Below are positions 1-8,600 of a stretch of 32,972 bases of DNA, one piece after another. The DNA comes from Clostridiales bacterium DTU024. GTDB taxonomy: Bacteria > Bacillota > Clostridia > Christensenellales > Aristaeellaceae. Location of the stretch: contig LFTR01000162.1 of the NCBI GenBank assembly GCA_001513425.1, positions 1 through 32,972 of the forward strand, written 5' to 3'. Under the pieces are notes generated by a model, which saw only the letters and a list, made by a program, of their open reading frames with translations, had not been told where the DNA came from and searched no databases. Made by a program: the position numbers and the translations under genes. How positions within the stretch are numbered: the first letter of the stretch is position 1; each line of letters starts with the position of its first letter.

Positions 1-271
1 ACTTTACAGCAACAAGATTTCATCTGCATCACCCTCAGTTACTTTTTATCATGCCTCCTTCTCTTGACAAATAGATTGCATTTTCCGTGTTCCGTTTAGC
101 CCGGCTGCCAAATCGGGAAAAGGTGCTTCGTTTGTAACGTTTTCGTGAGCAGGAACAGCAACAGCGCTATTAACGTGATCTGTATGGCATGACTATATGA
201 TGGGTTGCTCGTTCATTTCGCAGATTCCCCATACGATGAAGCTATTGCCGCTGATGTCGGCTGCGATATCC

Positions 272-1093
272 CTATCTTTCCGTTTTTTTCATGATCGCGC
301 ACAGGGTTGATGAGGCGGCGTCATAGGCGCCGCCCTCCGCGTCGGAATAGAAGGCAAGCGGAGAAAACCCCTGTACCGCAAGTTCTTCAGACAAGTCTTC
401 ACGGGTGAAACCCGTGTCCCAGATGTTGTAGGATCGGCTGGTGTCATCTTCCACAATGACGTAGCGCCAAACGCCAATGTGATTCTCATAGCAGTATTTC
501 ACGCTCAGACACAGGTATGGGCGTGGGCTCCAGAAACCGCCGTCTTCACAAATCTCCCACGACGTTTCTTCTTCAAAAGTGTCATACCGCCGCGGCGTGA
601 AGACGTCAAACAAGAACAGTCCACCCGGCTTTAGGGCCTTGCGGACACGCCGCAGCAGGTTCGTACGGTCTTCGGGCACCAGCGCGCCGTAATCGCACCA
701 GACGAGTGTGATGATGCCAAACGCGCTGTCGAAGTCCATTTCCAGGTAGTCCTGTACCAGATATGTGCTGGCGGCATCATGCTCCCGTGCCCAGGCTATG
801 GAGCGTTCAGAAAAATCCATGCCGGTTACGCGAAGCCCGCATTCAGCAAATTGCCGGGTGTACAACCCCGGGCCGCAGCCTATATCCATTAGCGCGGCGC
901 CGCAGGGGATCAGGGAGCTTATCCAGTGTGCCGATCGCCTGATCGTCTCGGGCTTTCGGCTGGCCGCGTCCGTGTTCGGATCCAGGTGCGTTTTCAGCAT
1001 GCCGGCGGAAATATGGGGATCATTCCAGAATTTTGACGTGGTCTTCTCGTACAGCCTCGGCTTTTGCAGCAATGCGCTCAGTTCTGTATACAC
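272..1093 (-). CDS. Class I SAM-dependent methyltransferase
   Basis: Motif I 'LMDIGCGPGLYTRQFAECGLRVTGMDFSERSI' and 'LKPGGLFLFDVF'. The supplied ORF extends to 1171, but a GTG at 1093 preceded by GAGGAAAG fits a start better. Confidence 0.85.
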   Translation of the reverse strand: MYTELSALLQKPRLYEKTTSKFWNDPHISAGMLKTHLDPNTDAASRKPETIRRSAHWISSLIPCGAALMDIGCGPGLYTRQFAECGLRVTGMDFSERSIAWAREHDAASTYLVQDYLEMDFDSAFGIITLVWCDYGALVPEDRTNLLRRVRKALKPGGLFLFDVFTPRRYDTFEEETSWEICEDGGFWSPRPYLCLSVKYCYENHIGVWRYVIVEDDTSRSYNIWDTGFTREDLSEELAVQGFSPLAFYSDAEGGAYDAASSTLCAIMKKTER

Positions 1094-1281
1094 ATTTCTT
1101 TCCTCGCTTGCGGCAGGAGGGCTCAAAGTTTTTTGGGTGTCGGCAGATCGCTTTGGATACTTTGCATTCAACCATGGGTACGTGCCGGTAACTGCATTTA
1201 CTAAACCATATCAGCGCCATCAGCATGAGCCCTCAAAGATAAATCAGGAGAATTGGCATACCGGCACCCAAGAAGGCCCTT

Positions 1282-1704
1282 TTACAGCCCGGGCGCCTTG
1301 CTTTCGCAGTAGACGCAGCGGTACTCGTGGTTTTCTTCATCGGTCAAGACGAAAATGTGCGGCAGTTCCTGCTCGGTGGTGGTAATGCAGCGCGGGTTTT
1401 TGCACTTTAGGATATTGGTGATCCTCTGCGGCAGATCCGGGTGATACTTTTCCACGCGCACGCCATCCCTAATGACGTTGATGGTGATGTTGGGGTCTAT
1501 GAAACCCAGCGCATGGAAATCGATATCCAGCAGCCTGTCCACCTTGATGACGTCTTTTTTGCCCAGCTTCGTGCTTTGCGCGTTCTTGATGAGGGCAACC
1601 GAGCAGTCCAGCACGCCCAGGTTCAGGAAGTTGTAGATGCTCATACCGCCTCCCGCCTTGATGTGGTCGATGACAATGCCGTTTTTGATCGCGTCGATAT
1701 TCAT
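1282..1704 (-). CDS. pyrI: Aspartate carbamoyltransferase regulatory subunit
   Basis: '[22 protein letters not shown]' N-terminus and C-terminal Zn cysteines 'KCKNPRC...YRCVYC'. ATGA overlap with pyrB. Confidence 0.95.
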   Translation of the reverse strand: MNIDAIKNGIVIDHIKAGGGMSIYNFLNLGVLDCSVALIKNAQSTKLGKKDVIKVDRLLDIDFHALGFIDPNITINVIRDGVRVEKYHPDLPQRITNILKCKNPRCITTTEQELPHIFVLTDEENHEYRCVYCESKAPGL

Positions 1705-2615
1705 CTTTTTTCCTCCAGCAGCATAAGGATCAGCGCCATGCGCATGTATTTGCCGTACAGTACTTGCTTAAAGTAACAGGCGCGGGGGTCCCGGTCGATG
1801 GCGACGGAGATCTCGTTGACCCGGGGCAGGGGATGCATGATGATCAGGTCTTCTTTGGCGCCTGTCAGCATCTGCGGGGTCAGGACATAGCTGTCCTTAA
1901 GGCGTACGTAGTCGTCTTCGTTGAAGAAACGCTCACGCTGGACGCGGGTCATGTAGAGGATATCGATTTGGGGCAAGGCTGAAACGAAATCGGTGGTCTG
2001 TGTATAGGGGATCTGCCTGTTCTTCAGGTGTTGCTTGACGTAGCTTGGCACCTTGAGTTCTTCGGGCGAGATCATGGTAAATTGGACGCCGTCATAACGG
2101 CTCATCGCTTCGATGAGCGAATGCACCGTGCGGCCAAACTTAAGGTCTCCGCAGACGCCCACGTTGAGTCCGTCCAAGTGCCCTTTTTCCCTTTTGATGG
2201 TGTAGAGGTCTGCCAGGGTCTGTGTGGGATGGTTGTGCCCCCCGTCGCCTGAGTTGATTACCGGTACCGAAGCATTCATCGCGGCCACCATGGGCGCGCC
2301 TTCCTTAGGATGGCGCATGGCAATGATATCGGCGTAACAGCTGATGGTCCTGACGGTGTCCGCCACGCTCTCGCCCTTGGCGGCGGAACTGGACGCGGCT
2401 TCCGAAAAGCCGATCACCTGGCCGCCCAGTTCGTACATCGCGGCTTCAAAACTGAGCCGTGTGCGCGTGGAAGGCTCATAGAAAAGCGTCGCAAGCTTCT
2501 TATGTTTCATGCGCTCTGCGTATTCTTGGGGGCGGGCAATGATATCGTCCGCGGTTGCCATGAGCGCGCCCAGTTCCTCCGGGCTCAGATCCGTGATGCT
2601 AATGATGCTCCTCAT
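1701..2615 (-). CDS. pyrB: Aspartate carbamoyltransferase catalytic subunit
   Basis: '[22 protein letters not shown]' carbamoyl phosphate motif and '[11 protein letters not shown]'. ATG at 2615 (ATAGGAG upstream) overlaps the pyrE stop as ATGA. Confidence 0.96.
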   Translation of the reverse strand: MRSIISITDLSPEELGALMATADDIIARPQEYAERMKHKKLATLFYEPSTRTRLSFEAAMYELGGQVIGFSEAASSSAAKGESVADTVRTISCYADIIAMRHPKEGAPMVAAMNASVPVINSGDGGHNHPTQTLADLYTIKREKGHLDGLNVGVCGDLKFGRTVHSLIEAMSRYDGVQFTMISPEELKVPSYVKQHLKNRQIPYTQTTDFVSALPQIDILYMTRVQRERFFNEDDYVRLKDSYVLTPQMLTGAKEDLIIMHPLPRVNEISVAIDRDPRACYFKQVLYGKYMRMALILMLLEEKR

Positions 2616-3271
2616 CGATTTTCTCCTATCCAAGATTCGTCTGCCGGGTCATCACGAAAAGCCAGCAACCGGGGCGCGTCGTTTGGGGCGATGTAGTTTT
2701 CGTGCGCCGCGAGATAGACCAGGGTGTCAAAGTCAGTAAGGCTGTGATTTTCTATCCCCGCCTCTTTCAGGCGCTCCAGGCCCTTTTGCATGCCGTAGGT
2801 GAAGATGCTTACAATGCCCAGCACTTGCGCGCCCGCCGCGCGCAGGATCCGGACTACTTCCGCAACGCTGCCCCCGGTGGATATCAGGTCCTCGATTACA
2901 ACAACTTTTTGCCCGGGCAGGAGGCGGCCTTCCACCTGGTTTTTGCGGCCATGGTCCTTCTGGCCCCCGCGCACATAGCCCATAGGCAGTTTAAGCAGAT
3001 GCGCCGCGATCGCGGCGTGGGGGATACCCGCCGTGGAGGTACCCATCAGCCCTTCACATTCGGGATAAAGCGCATTGACCGTAGACGCGATGCCTTCTTC
3101 GATGAGGCTGCGCACTTTGTGGTCTGAGAGCGTCAGGCGGTTATCGCAGTAGATGGGGCTTTTGATGCCGCTTGCCCAGATGAATGGGTCGTCAGGGCGC
3201 AGAAAAACGGCCCGCACCTCCAGCAATGCGCGTGCCACCTGTTGACTAAGGTTTCCATCAGATGAAGTCAT
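2612..3271 (-). CDS. pyrE: Orotate phosphoribosyltransferase
   Basis: PRPP-binding motif '[18 protein letters not shown]' and '[16 protein letters not shown]'. AGGAGG before the ATG. Confidence 0.95.
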   Translation of the reverse strand: MTSSDGNLSQQVARALLEVRAVFLRPDDPFIWASGIKSPIYCDNRLTLSDHKVRSLIEEGIASTVNALYPECEGLMGTSTAGIPHAAIAAHLLKLPMGYVRGGQKDHGRKNQVEGRLLPGQKVVVIEDLISTGGSVAEVVRILRAAGAQVLGIVSIFTYGMQKGLERLKEAGIENHSLTDFDTLVYLAAHENYIAPNDAPRLLAFRDDPADESWIGENR

Positions 3272-3962
3272 GCATGCACCTCCTGTAGGCTTCCAAAGGG
3301 TCTTTGGCCGCGGTGATGGGGCGGCCGACCACGATAAAATCGCTCCCCAGTTCTTTTGCCTTCCGGGGAGTTGTCACGCGGCGCTGGTCGTCCTGGCCGG
3401 CATCGGCAAAACGAATGCCGGGAGTCACCGTCAAAAAGTCATCGCCGCAATGGGCGTGCACCTGCTTGGTCTCCAGCGGTGAGCAAACCACGCCGTCCAG
3501 CCCCGCCTGTTTGGCGTTAAGCGCGTAGTGCATGACCACATCATTTAAAGTTTGATCGATCAAGAGCTCTTGGCGCATAACACTTTCGGTGGTGGAGGTA
3601 AGCTGCGTTACCGCAATCAGAAGCGGGCGGCTGCCATCCGGCCGCGTCAGCCCCTGGAGGGCCGCTTCCATCATGGCACCGGTACCCGCGGCGTGGAGGT
3701 TGACCATGTCCACCTCCAAACGTGACAGCACACGCATGGCCTTTTCCACGGTGTTGGGGATGTCATGGAGCTTCAGGTCCAGAAAGATCTTATGGCCGCG
3801 GGTTTTAAGCGTGCGAACGATTTGCGGTCCCTGGGCATAATACAGTTCCATCCCGATCTTCAAATAGGGCTTCTGGTCGCTAAAGTTGTCAAGAAAGTTG
3901 AGAGTCTCCTCAGATGAGGAAAAGTCACAGGCGATAATGACGTCCCTTTGCATTTTCAGCAC
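3258..3962 (-). CDS. pyrF: Orotidine 5'-phosphate decarboxylase
   Basis: 'IFLDLKLHDIPNTV' active-site motif and 'VTPGIRFADAGQDDQRRVTTP'. Start is GTG 3962 or ATG 3953. Confidence 0.95.
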   Translation of the reverse strand: MLKMQRDVIIACDFSSSEETLNFLDNFSDQKPYLKIGMELYYAQGPQIVRTLKTRGHKIFLDLKLHDIPNTVEKAMRVLSRLEVDMVNLHAAGTGAMMEAALQGLTRPDGSRPLLIAVTQLTSTTESVMRQELLIDQTLNDVVMHYALNAKQAGLDGVVCSPLETKQVHAHCGDDFLTVTPGIRFADAGQDDQRRVTTPRKAKELGSDFIVVGRPITAAKDPLEAYRRCMHDFI

Positions 3963-4867
3963 ATCCCTCCGATGATTTTCTTAAGGTCGGTTATTTTGTA
4001 CCGCGCCATAACGCGGGGAAGGTCTTCGACGATATCGCGGCAGATGAAAGGATCAACCAGATTGGCAGAGCCTATCTGCACTGCGGTGGCGCCCGCCAGC
4101 ATCATTTCTATGACATCCTCGGCGCTGGAGATGCCGCCTATCCCTATTATGGGCATGTCGACCGCCTGCGCAGCTTTGTGTACCATACGCAGCGCGACGG
4201 GGAAGACCGCGGGGCCGCTCAGCCCGCCCGTTCCGTTAAAGAGCACCGGCCTAAAGGTCTTAAGGTCGATGCGCATGCCCACCAGGGTATTGATGAGGCT
4301 CAGGCCGTCCGCACCCGCGTCCCGGCAGGCCTTGGCGATGGAGGCGATGTCGGAGACGTTGGGGGAAAGCTTAACGATGACGGGCTTTGAGCACACCGCC
4401 TTGACCGCTTTGGTGACCGCGGCGGCACTCTGCGGGGTTGTACCAAAGCTTAAGCCGCCCATATGAACATTGGGGCAGGAGACATTGACCTCCAGCCAGC
4501 CCACCTGATCCTGGCCATCCAACAGGCGGCAGGTCTCCACATATTCCTCAAGGGAAAAGCCCGAGACATTCGCCATGACCGGTTTTGTGAAAAACCCGCG
4601 CATGCGGGGCAGTTCTTCCGCAATGACCTTGTGAACACCGGGGTTTTGCAGCCCGACAGCGTTGAGCAGCCCCCCTGTGCTTTCTGCTATCCGTGGCGTA
4701 GAGTTGCCAAAGCGGGGGTGCAGCGTGGTCCCCTTGAAGCTGAAGCTGCCCAAGCAGTTGATGTCATAAAGCTCAGCGAATTCGGCGCCGTAGCCAAAGC
4801 AGCCGCTGGCTCCCATGATGGGGTTTGACAAGGTGATCCCGCACAGATCGACCGCCGTATTTACCAA
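3956..4867 (-). CDS. pyrD: Dihydroorotate dehydrogenase, class 1B catalytic subunit
   Basis: 'ITLSNPIMGASGCFGYG', 'EVNVSCPN', 'IIGIGGISSAEDVIEMMLAGATAVQIGSA'. Start is probably TTG at 4867, 7 nt after AGGAGG and overlapping the pyrK stop (TTGGTAA). The listed ORF start at 5044 is an over-extension into pyrK. Confidence 0.93.
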   Translation of the reverse strand: MVNTAVDLCGITLSNPIMGASGCFGYGAEFAELYDINCLGSFSFKGTTLHPRFGNSTPRIAESTGGLLNAVGLQNPGVHKVIAEELPRMRGFFTKPVMANVSGFSLEEYVETCRLLDGQDQVGWLEVNVSCPNVHMGGLSFGTTPQSAAAVTKAVKAVCSKPVIVKLSPNVSDIASIAKACRDAGADGLSLINTLVGMRIDLKTFRPVLFNGTGGLSGPAVFPVALRMVHKAAQAVDMPIIGIGGISSAEDVIEMMLAGATAVQIGSANLVDPFICRDIVEDLPRVMARYKITDLKKIIGGMC

Positions 4868-5586
4868 AGCAGTTCCTCCTTCAAAAAGACCGGCCCTTCT
4901 TTGCAGACACGTTTTGCGCCGTTGGCAGTCCGGACGGTGCAGCCCATGCAGGCGCCAAACCCGCAGCCCATGCGCTCTTCCAGGCTCATCTGACCTTTGA
5001 GAGGATAGGCGCACAAGGCTTTGAGCATCGGCGGGGGGCCGCAAGCATACAAATAATCATCTCCCGCCTGCAGTTTTGCGCCGGTCACCGGGCCGCAGAT
5101 CCCCGCGCTGCCGTCCATGCACGTGATCGTCACGGGCAACAGGGCCTCAAATTCCTTGAGATAGTAGATCTCCGCCGCGCTGCCAAAACCCATTATCAGA
5201 CGCGGCTTTTTACCTTTACTGAGCAGTTCCTCGGCAAGGCGGTACAGCGGCGGCAGACCCGCGCCGCCGCCGATCAATACGGGTCGGTCGCCCGATACGT
5301 CGGTGTCAAAACCATTGCCCAACCCCGTCAGAAGGTTCAGGCTGTCGCCCGTCTGACAATGCGCGAGCCAATCAGTGCCCCTTCCCACCACCTTGTAGAT
5401 GAGGGTCATGCTTTCGTTGTCCCATGCCGCGGGCGAGAGCGGGCGCCGCAGATAGGCATTGCCTACTTTTACGTTGACGAATTGGCCTGCCCGGCACAAG
5501 GCGCTTGTATCCCCTTTAAGGCGCATCTCCCAGGTGTCCCGTGCGATCAGGCGGTTTTTTTGAATGGAGTAGATCCCTTGCTTCAT
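4861..5586 (-). CDS. pyrK: Dihydroorotate dehydrogenase electron transfer subunit
   Basis: FAD/NAD-binding reductase with C-terminal [2Fe-2S] motif 'ERMGCGFGACMGCTVRT'. ATG at 5586 overlaps the pyrC stop (ATGA). Confidence 0.93.
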   Translation of the reverse strand: MKQGIYSIQKNRLIARDTWEMRLKGDTSALCRAGQFVNVKVGNAYLRRPLSPAAWDNESMTLIYKVVGRGTDWLAHCQTGDSLNLLTGLGNGFDTDVSGDRPVLIGGGAGLPPLYRLAEELLSKGKKPRLIMGFGSAAEIYYLKEFEALLPVTITCMDGSAGICGPVTGAKLQAGDDYLYACGPPPMLKALCAYPLKGQMSLEERMGCGFGACMGCTVRTANGAKRVCKEGPVFLKEELLW

Positions 5587-6806
5587 GATATTCCTTCCTG
5601 CCAGACGACGCGTCCGTCTGCGATGGTCAGCGTGCACGTGCCGTGCACTTTCCAGCCTGCAAAGGGCGTGCTGCGGCCAAGGCTCAGGAATGCGTCCGGG
5701 TCGATTGTGACGGGCCGTTCCAAGTCCCACACGCACAGGTTGGCGGGCTTGCCCACGGCGAGTGTCGTATCAATGCGGAAGCGCTCATTGGGGCGGTGGT
5801 GCATGAGCCTTACCAATCTCTCCAGTGGCAGCCGGCCCGTGAGTACCAGGTGATGATAGAGAACGGGGAACGCGCATTCCAACCCCACGACTCCGTTGAG
5901 GCTCTTCAAAAAACCGCCTGCCTTTTCCTCTTTTGAGTGCGGCGCGTGGTCGGTGGCGATCATGTCGACGGTGTCATCTTTGAGGCCTTTAAGCAATGCC
6001 TGCCGATCCTCGGGGCTGCGCAGCGGGGGGTTCATCCTGAAACGCCCGTCGTCTTGAAGCGCGGTGTCATCCAGCAACAGGTAATGGGGTGCCGTTTCGC
6101 ACGTTACGTTAAGACCCTCTTCTTTGGCGCGGCGGATGAGCTCCACGCTTTCCTTTGTGGACAGGTGGCAGGCATGATAGCGGCACTTGGTTTTTTTGAC
6201 CAAAGCCAGGTCTCGCTCCAGTTGACGCCACTCGCTTTCTCTGCTTGATCCTTCATTAAGAAGCGTTTCATCCTCGCAGTGCGCGGCGATGATGCAGTCC
6301 AGGCGCTTGGCTTCCAGCATTGCGCGTCGCATGACATCTTCGTCCTGTACCCCACGTCCGTCGTCCGAAAGGGCCGTGACGTGCCCGACCAGCCGCGCCA
6401 TGTCGGACAGCTGCTCGCCTTTTTCGCCCATGGTGATCGTGCCGTAAGGGATCACGCGCACATGTGCGCTTTTTTTGATCAGTGCGATCTGCTCGTCCAA
6501 GTGTTCCGGCGTGTCCGGCATGGGCTGCACATTGGGCATCGCGCAAAGCGCCGTATAGCCGCCGCGCGCCGCCGCAAGGGTCCCTGACGCGATGGTTTCC
6601 TTATAAGAAAAACCGGGTTCCCTCAGATGCACGTGAACATCTGTGAAACCCGGAAATACGTGGTGAAAATTACAGTCAATGGTGAGATCATTGGGGGAGG
6701 GGACTTCCCGGCTGATGGCGGTGACGATTCCCCCGCGGATGAAAACGCTGCGCGGCCGGTATCTGCCTTCCGACCAGACCAGGGCATTAGTCAATACCCG
6801 ATTCAT
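5583..6806 (-). CDS. pyrC: Dihydroorotase
   Basis: 'DVHVHLREPGFSYKETI' metal-binding motif and 'MIATDHAPHSKEEK'. Confidence 0.96.
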   Translation of the reverse strand: MNRVLTNALVWSEGRYRPRSVFIRGGIVTAISREVPSPNDLTIDCNFHHVFPGFTDVHVHLREPGFSYKETIASGTLAAARGGYTALCAMPNVQPMPDTPEHLDEQIALIKKSAHVRVIPYGTITMGEKGEQLSDMARLVGHVTALSDDGRGVQDEDVMRRAMLEAKRLDCIIAAHCEDETLLNEGSSRESEWRQLERDLALVKKTKCRYHACHLSTKESVELIRRAKEEGLNVTCETAPHYLLLDDTALQDDGRFRMNPPLRSPEDRQALLKGLKDDTVDMIATDHAPHSKEEKAGGFLKSLNGVVGLECAFPVLYHHLVLTGRLPLERLVRLMHHRPNERFRIDTTLAVGKPANLCVWDLERPVTIDPDAFLSLGRSTPFAGWKVHGTCTLTIADGRVVWQEGIS

Positions 6807-6857
6807 GCGCTCACCCTTTTCGCTTCATGTTGTCTGCGGTGTTTCCGCATCTTCGAC

Positions 6858-6886
6858 ATGGTAGCAAAGTCAGGCGAGGTTGTCAA
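6858..6886 (-). promoter_or_regulatory. Candidate sigma-A-type promoter of the pyr operon
   Basis: Minus strand: TTGACA, 17-nt spacer, TACCAT. It lies about 50 nt upstream of the pyrC ATG. Confidence 0.65.
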
Positions 6887-6929
6887 TTGCGGTTTCGATC
6901 CGTTTTCGGCGTTCGTTTCCGGAATACAC

Positions 6930-6979
6930 AAAAAGACCCCGTTGCTGCGCCTGATCAGGCGGGGCAACGAGGTCTTGCT
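6930..6979 (-). terminator. Intrinsic terminator hairpin after the 7052-7780 gene
   Basis: Minus strand: AGACCTCGTTGC...GCAACGGGGTCTTTTT with inner palindrome CGCCTGATCAGGCG and a U-run. It lies upstream of the pyr promoter. Confidence 0.8.
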
Positions 6980-7051
6980 TTTGGCATCTTCCGCATAAGT
7001 CGTTAGCCGCGGGATCAAGGCTCCAAATCTGCTTGCAGTTATCCGGACGCT

Positions 7052-7780
7052 TTAGTTTGCCCTGTACTGATATTCGCCTGCGGCGGGAAGCCTTTGGGCC
7101 GTTTCGCGCAGTACGCTCACAGCGCCTGAAACGGTGAAATAGCTCGTCTTGTACGTGGGGCGGGCTTCTATCTCAAGATAGTAGACACCGGGGTCGCGCG
7201 GAACAAAATGATATTCCTTCCCGGTGATCGCGTCATAGGTGATCTGGTCTTCGCGGACGATGTCCCCGGTAAGCGCACTGACCACCTTGATAAAAAGGTT
7301 GCTGGTATCGCGAATGCCGCACATGTATATGTTGTAGCGGATGGGTGTGCCAAGAGCGGTTCTGTTGGCAACCGGTACGGCGTTCAGGTCAGGTCTGTTG
7401 ATGTAGATCCGCACACTGTTTTCCGTCCATTCGGTTTTGCCGTCGCGTGCGCTGACGCGCATATAGTAAGTGCCGTTGGTGAGATCCGGCAACTCCGCGG
7501 AAACGGTGATGTTGGGATCACTTTGCCAATCCCATGAGCGCATCACTTTATCGTGGCGCATCAGGTCAGCACGGATCTCGATGGGTCCGTCCCCGCCCTT
7601 GACCAGCGTGTAGGCGTTGATGGTCTCCCCTTTTTTGTCGATCCGATTATCGGACACGTAAGTGTGGTAAATGTACACGGCCTTAGGGTCGCGCGGACGG
7701 TCTTTGGGGTGGGCGGCGAAAGCGGTCGGCATGAGGGATAGAAAAACCAAGAGTACTACGGCGAAGCGGTTCCTGTTCAA
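7052..7780 (-). CDS. Secreted protein of unknown function, possible beta-sandwich domains
   Basis: Signal peptide 'MNRNRFAVVLLVFLSLMPTAFA'. TTG start at 7780 preceded by AAAAGGAG. Consensus promoter upstream. Confidence 0.75.
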   Translation of the reverse strand: MNRNRFAVVLLVFLSLMPTAFAAHPKDRPRDPKAVYIYHTYVSDNRIDKKGETINAYTLVKGGDGPIEIRADLMRHDKVMRSWDWQSDPNITVSAELPDLTNGTYYMRVSARDGKTEWTENSVRIYINRPDLNAVPVANRTALGTPIRYNIYMCGIRDTSNLFIKVVSALTGDIVREDQITYDAITGKEYHFVPRDPGVYYLEIEARPTYKTSYFTVSGAVSVLRETAQRLPAAGEYQYRAN

Positions 7781-7856
7781 GTCATTACTCCTTTTCTCGT
7801 GTCCATACAACGAGGAGGGGGGCACTCTACTTGCTGAGCACCGGATACGAAACCGC

Positions 7857-7885
7857 ATTATAGGGCATGAAATTGAGGATGTAAA
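7857..7885 (-). promoter_or_regulatory. Promoter of the 7052-7780 gene
   Basis: Minus strand: TTTACA, 17-nt spacer, TATAAT. Confidence 0.7.
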
Positions 7886-7914
7886 GGCTTACAGAATTGT
7901 GCATGACATTAAAG

Positions 7915-7923
7915 TGGTATAAT
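7915..7923 (+). promoter_or_regulatory. Extended -10 element, divergent promoter
   Basis: TGGTATAAT (TGnTATAAT) with only a weak -35. It faces the ~670-nt non-coding stretch before chvE. Confidence 0.45.
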
Positions 7924-8329
7924 AAACGACGCTTCTCGCCGCCGTTATTAAGCCTGCAAAGGAGAATTTGGGGCGCCGCGCGCTTCTTTCGGCGCTTCAC
8001 ATGGTTTACATATCGCCCTTTCGGTTGATCGGGAATTTTTCGGAGCCGCGCAGCGTAACGTGCGCGTCAAAACTGACGCGCTTGACGGCGCGGGTCTATG
8101 TTGACTAATCGCCAACGCTCCTTCAATAGGATAATGAATGTACCAAAGGAGGCGACCGGTTCGCCGCCACATACGCAATCCGGCTAAATAAACACTAAAA
8201 GTACAAACACTGTGACACATACGGGCCTTCTTCGTTCGAAAGTAGGCCCTTGACTTTCTAACGCAACCCGACGTCCGGGCGGAATTTGTCCCAATTTGAC
8301 ATACAGGCGCACAGTGTCGTTTGTATCCA

Positions 8330-8359
8330 TTGACATAATAGTAAAAACGGTGCTAATAT
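8330..8359 (+). promoter_or_regulatory. Promoter upstream of the sugar ABC transporter
   Basis: TTGACA, 18-nt spacer, TAATAT. Confidence 0.6.
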
Positions 8360-8600
8360 ACCCATAACAACTGATAACCGCGGGGAGCGCGCGGAGTCCC
8401 GATGAGCGCATAGGCGGGTTCGTAGATATACACCCACAAAGAGGTCACTCAACAGCGCTGGTAAAGTAACAAGGTTTTGTAACGTAGGGAACTGACTTGC
8501 GGCGAGTCGGCCGTTTGCCGCGAGGATAAACAAAAACGATTCGGTCAACTTCCATGAATATAAGGCGGGATCGCCTTGTAAAATAAAAAGGAGAATTGTT

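Noticed and set aside
1-271. Possible coding or regulatory content at the left window edge.
   Set aside because: No ORF, convincing promoter or RNA motif could be supported. The window edge prevents interpretation.
765-1385. 206-aa plus-strand ORF antisense to the methyltransferase.
   Set aside because: Composition looks like an antisense shadow of a GC-rich gene. The minus-strand methyltransferase and pyrI motifs are clear.
7818-8535. Short words resembling bacterial 16S rRNA (AGTAACAAGGT, TTGACGG, CGCAACCC, ACGGTGCTAATA), suggesting a decayed rRNA gene.
   Set aside because: Matches are short (about 7-13 nt), need many gaps, and at least one (ACGGTGCTAATA) is out of order. A few such hits are expected by chance when comparing ~700 nt with ~1500 nt. 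cmsearch with the Rfam SSU model, or blastn, would settle it.
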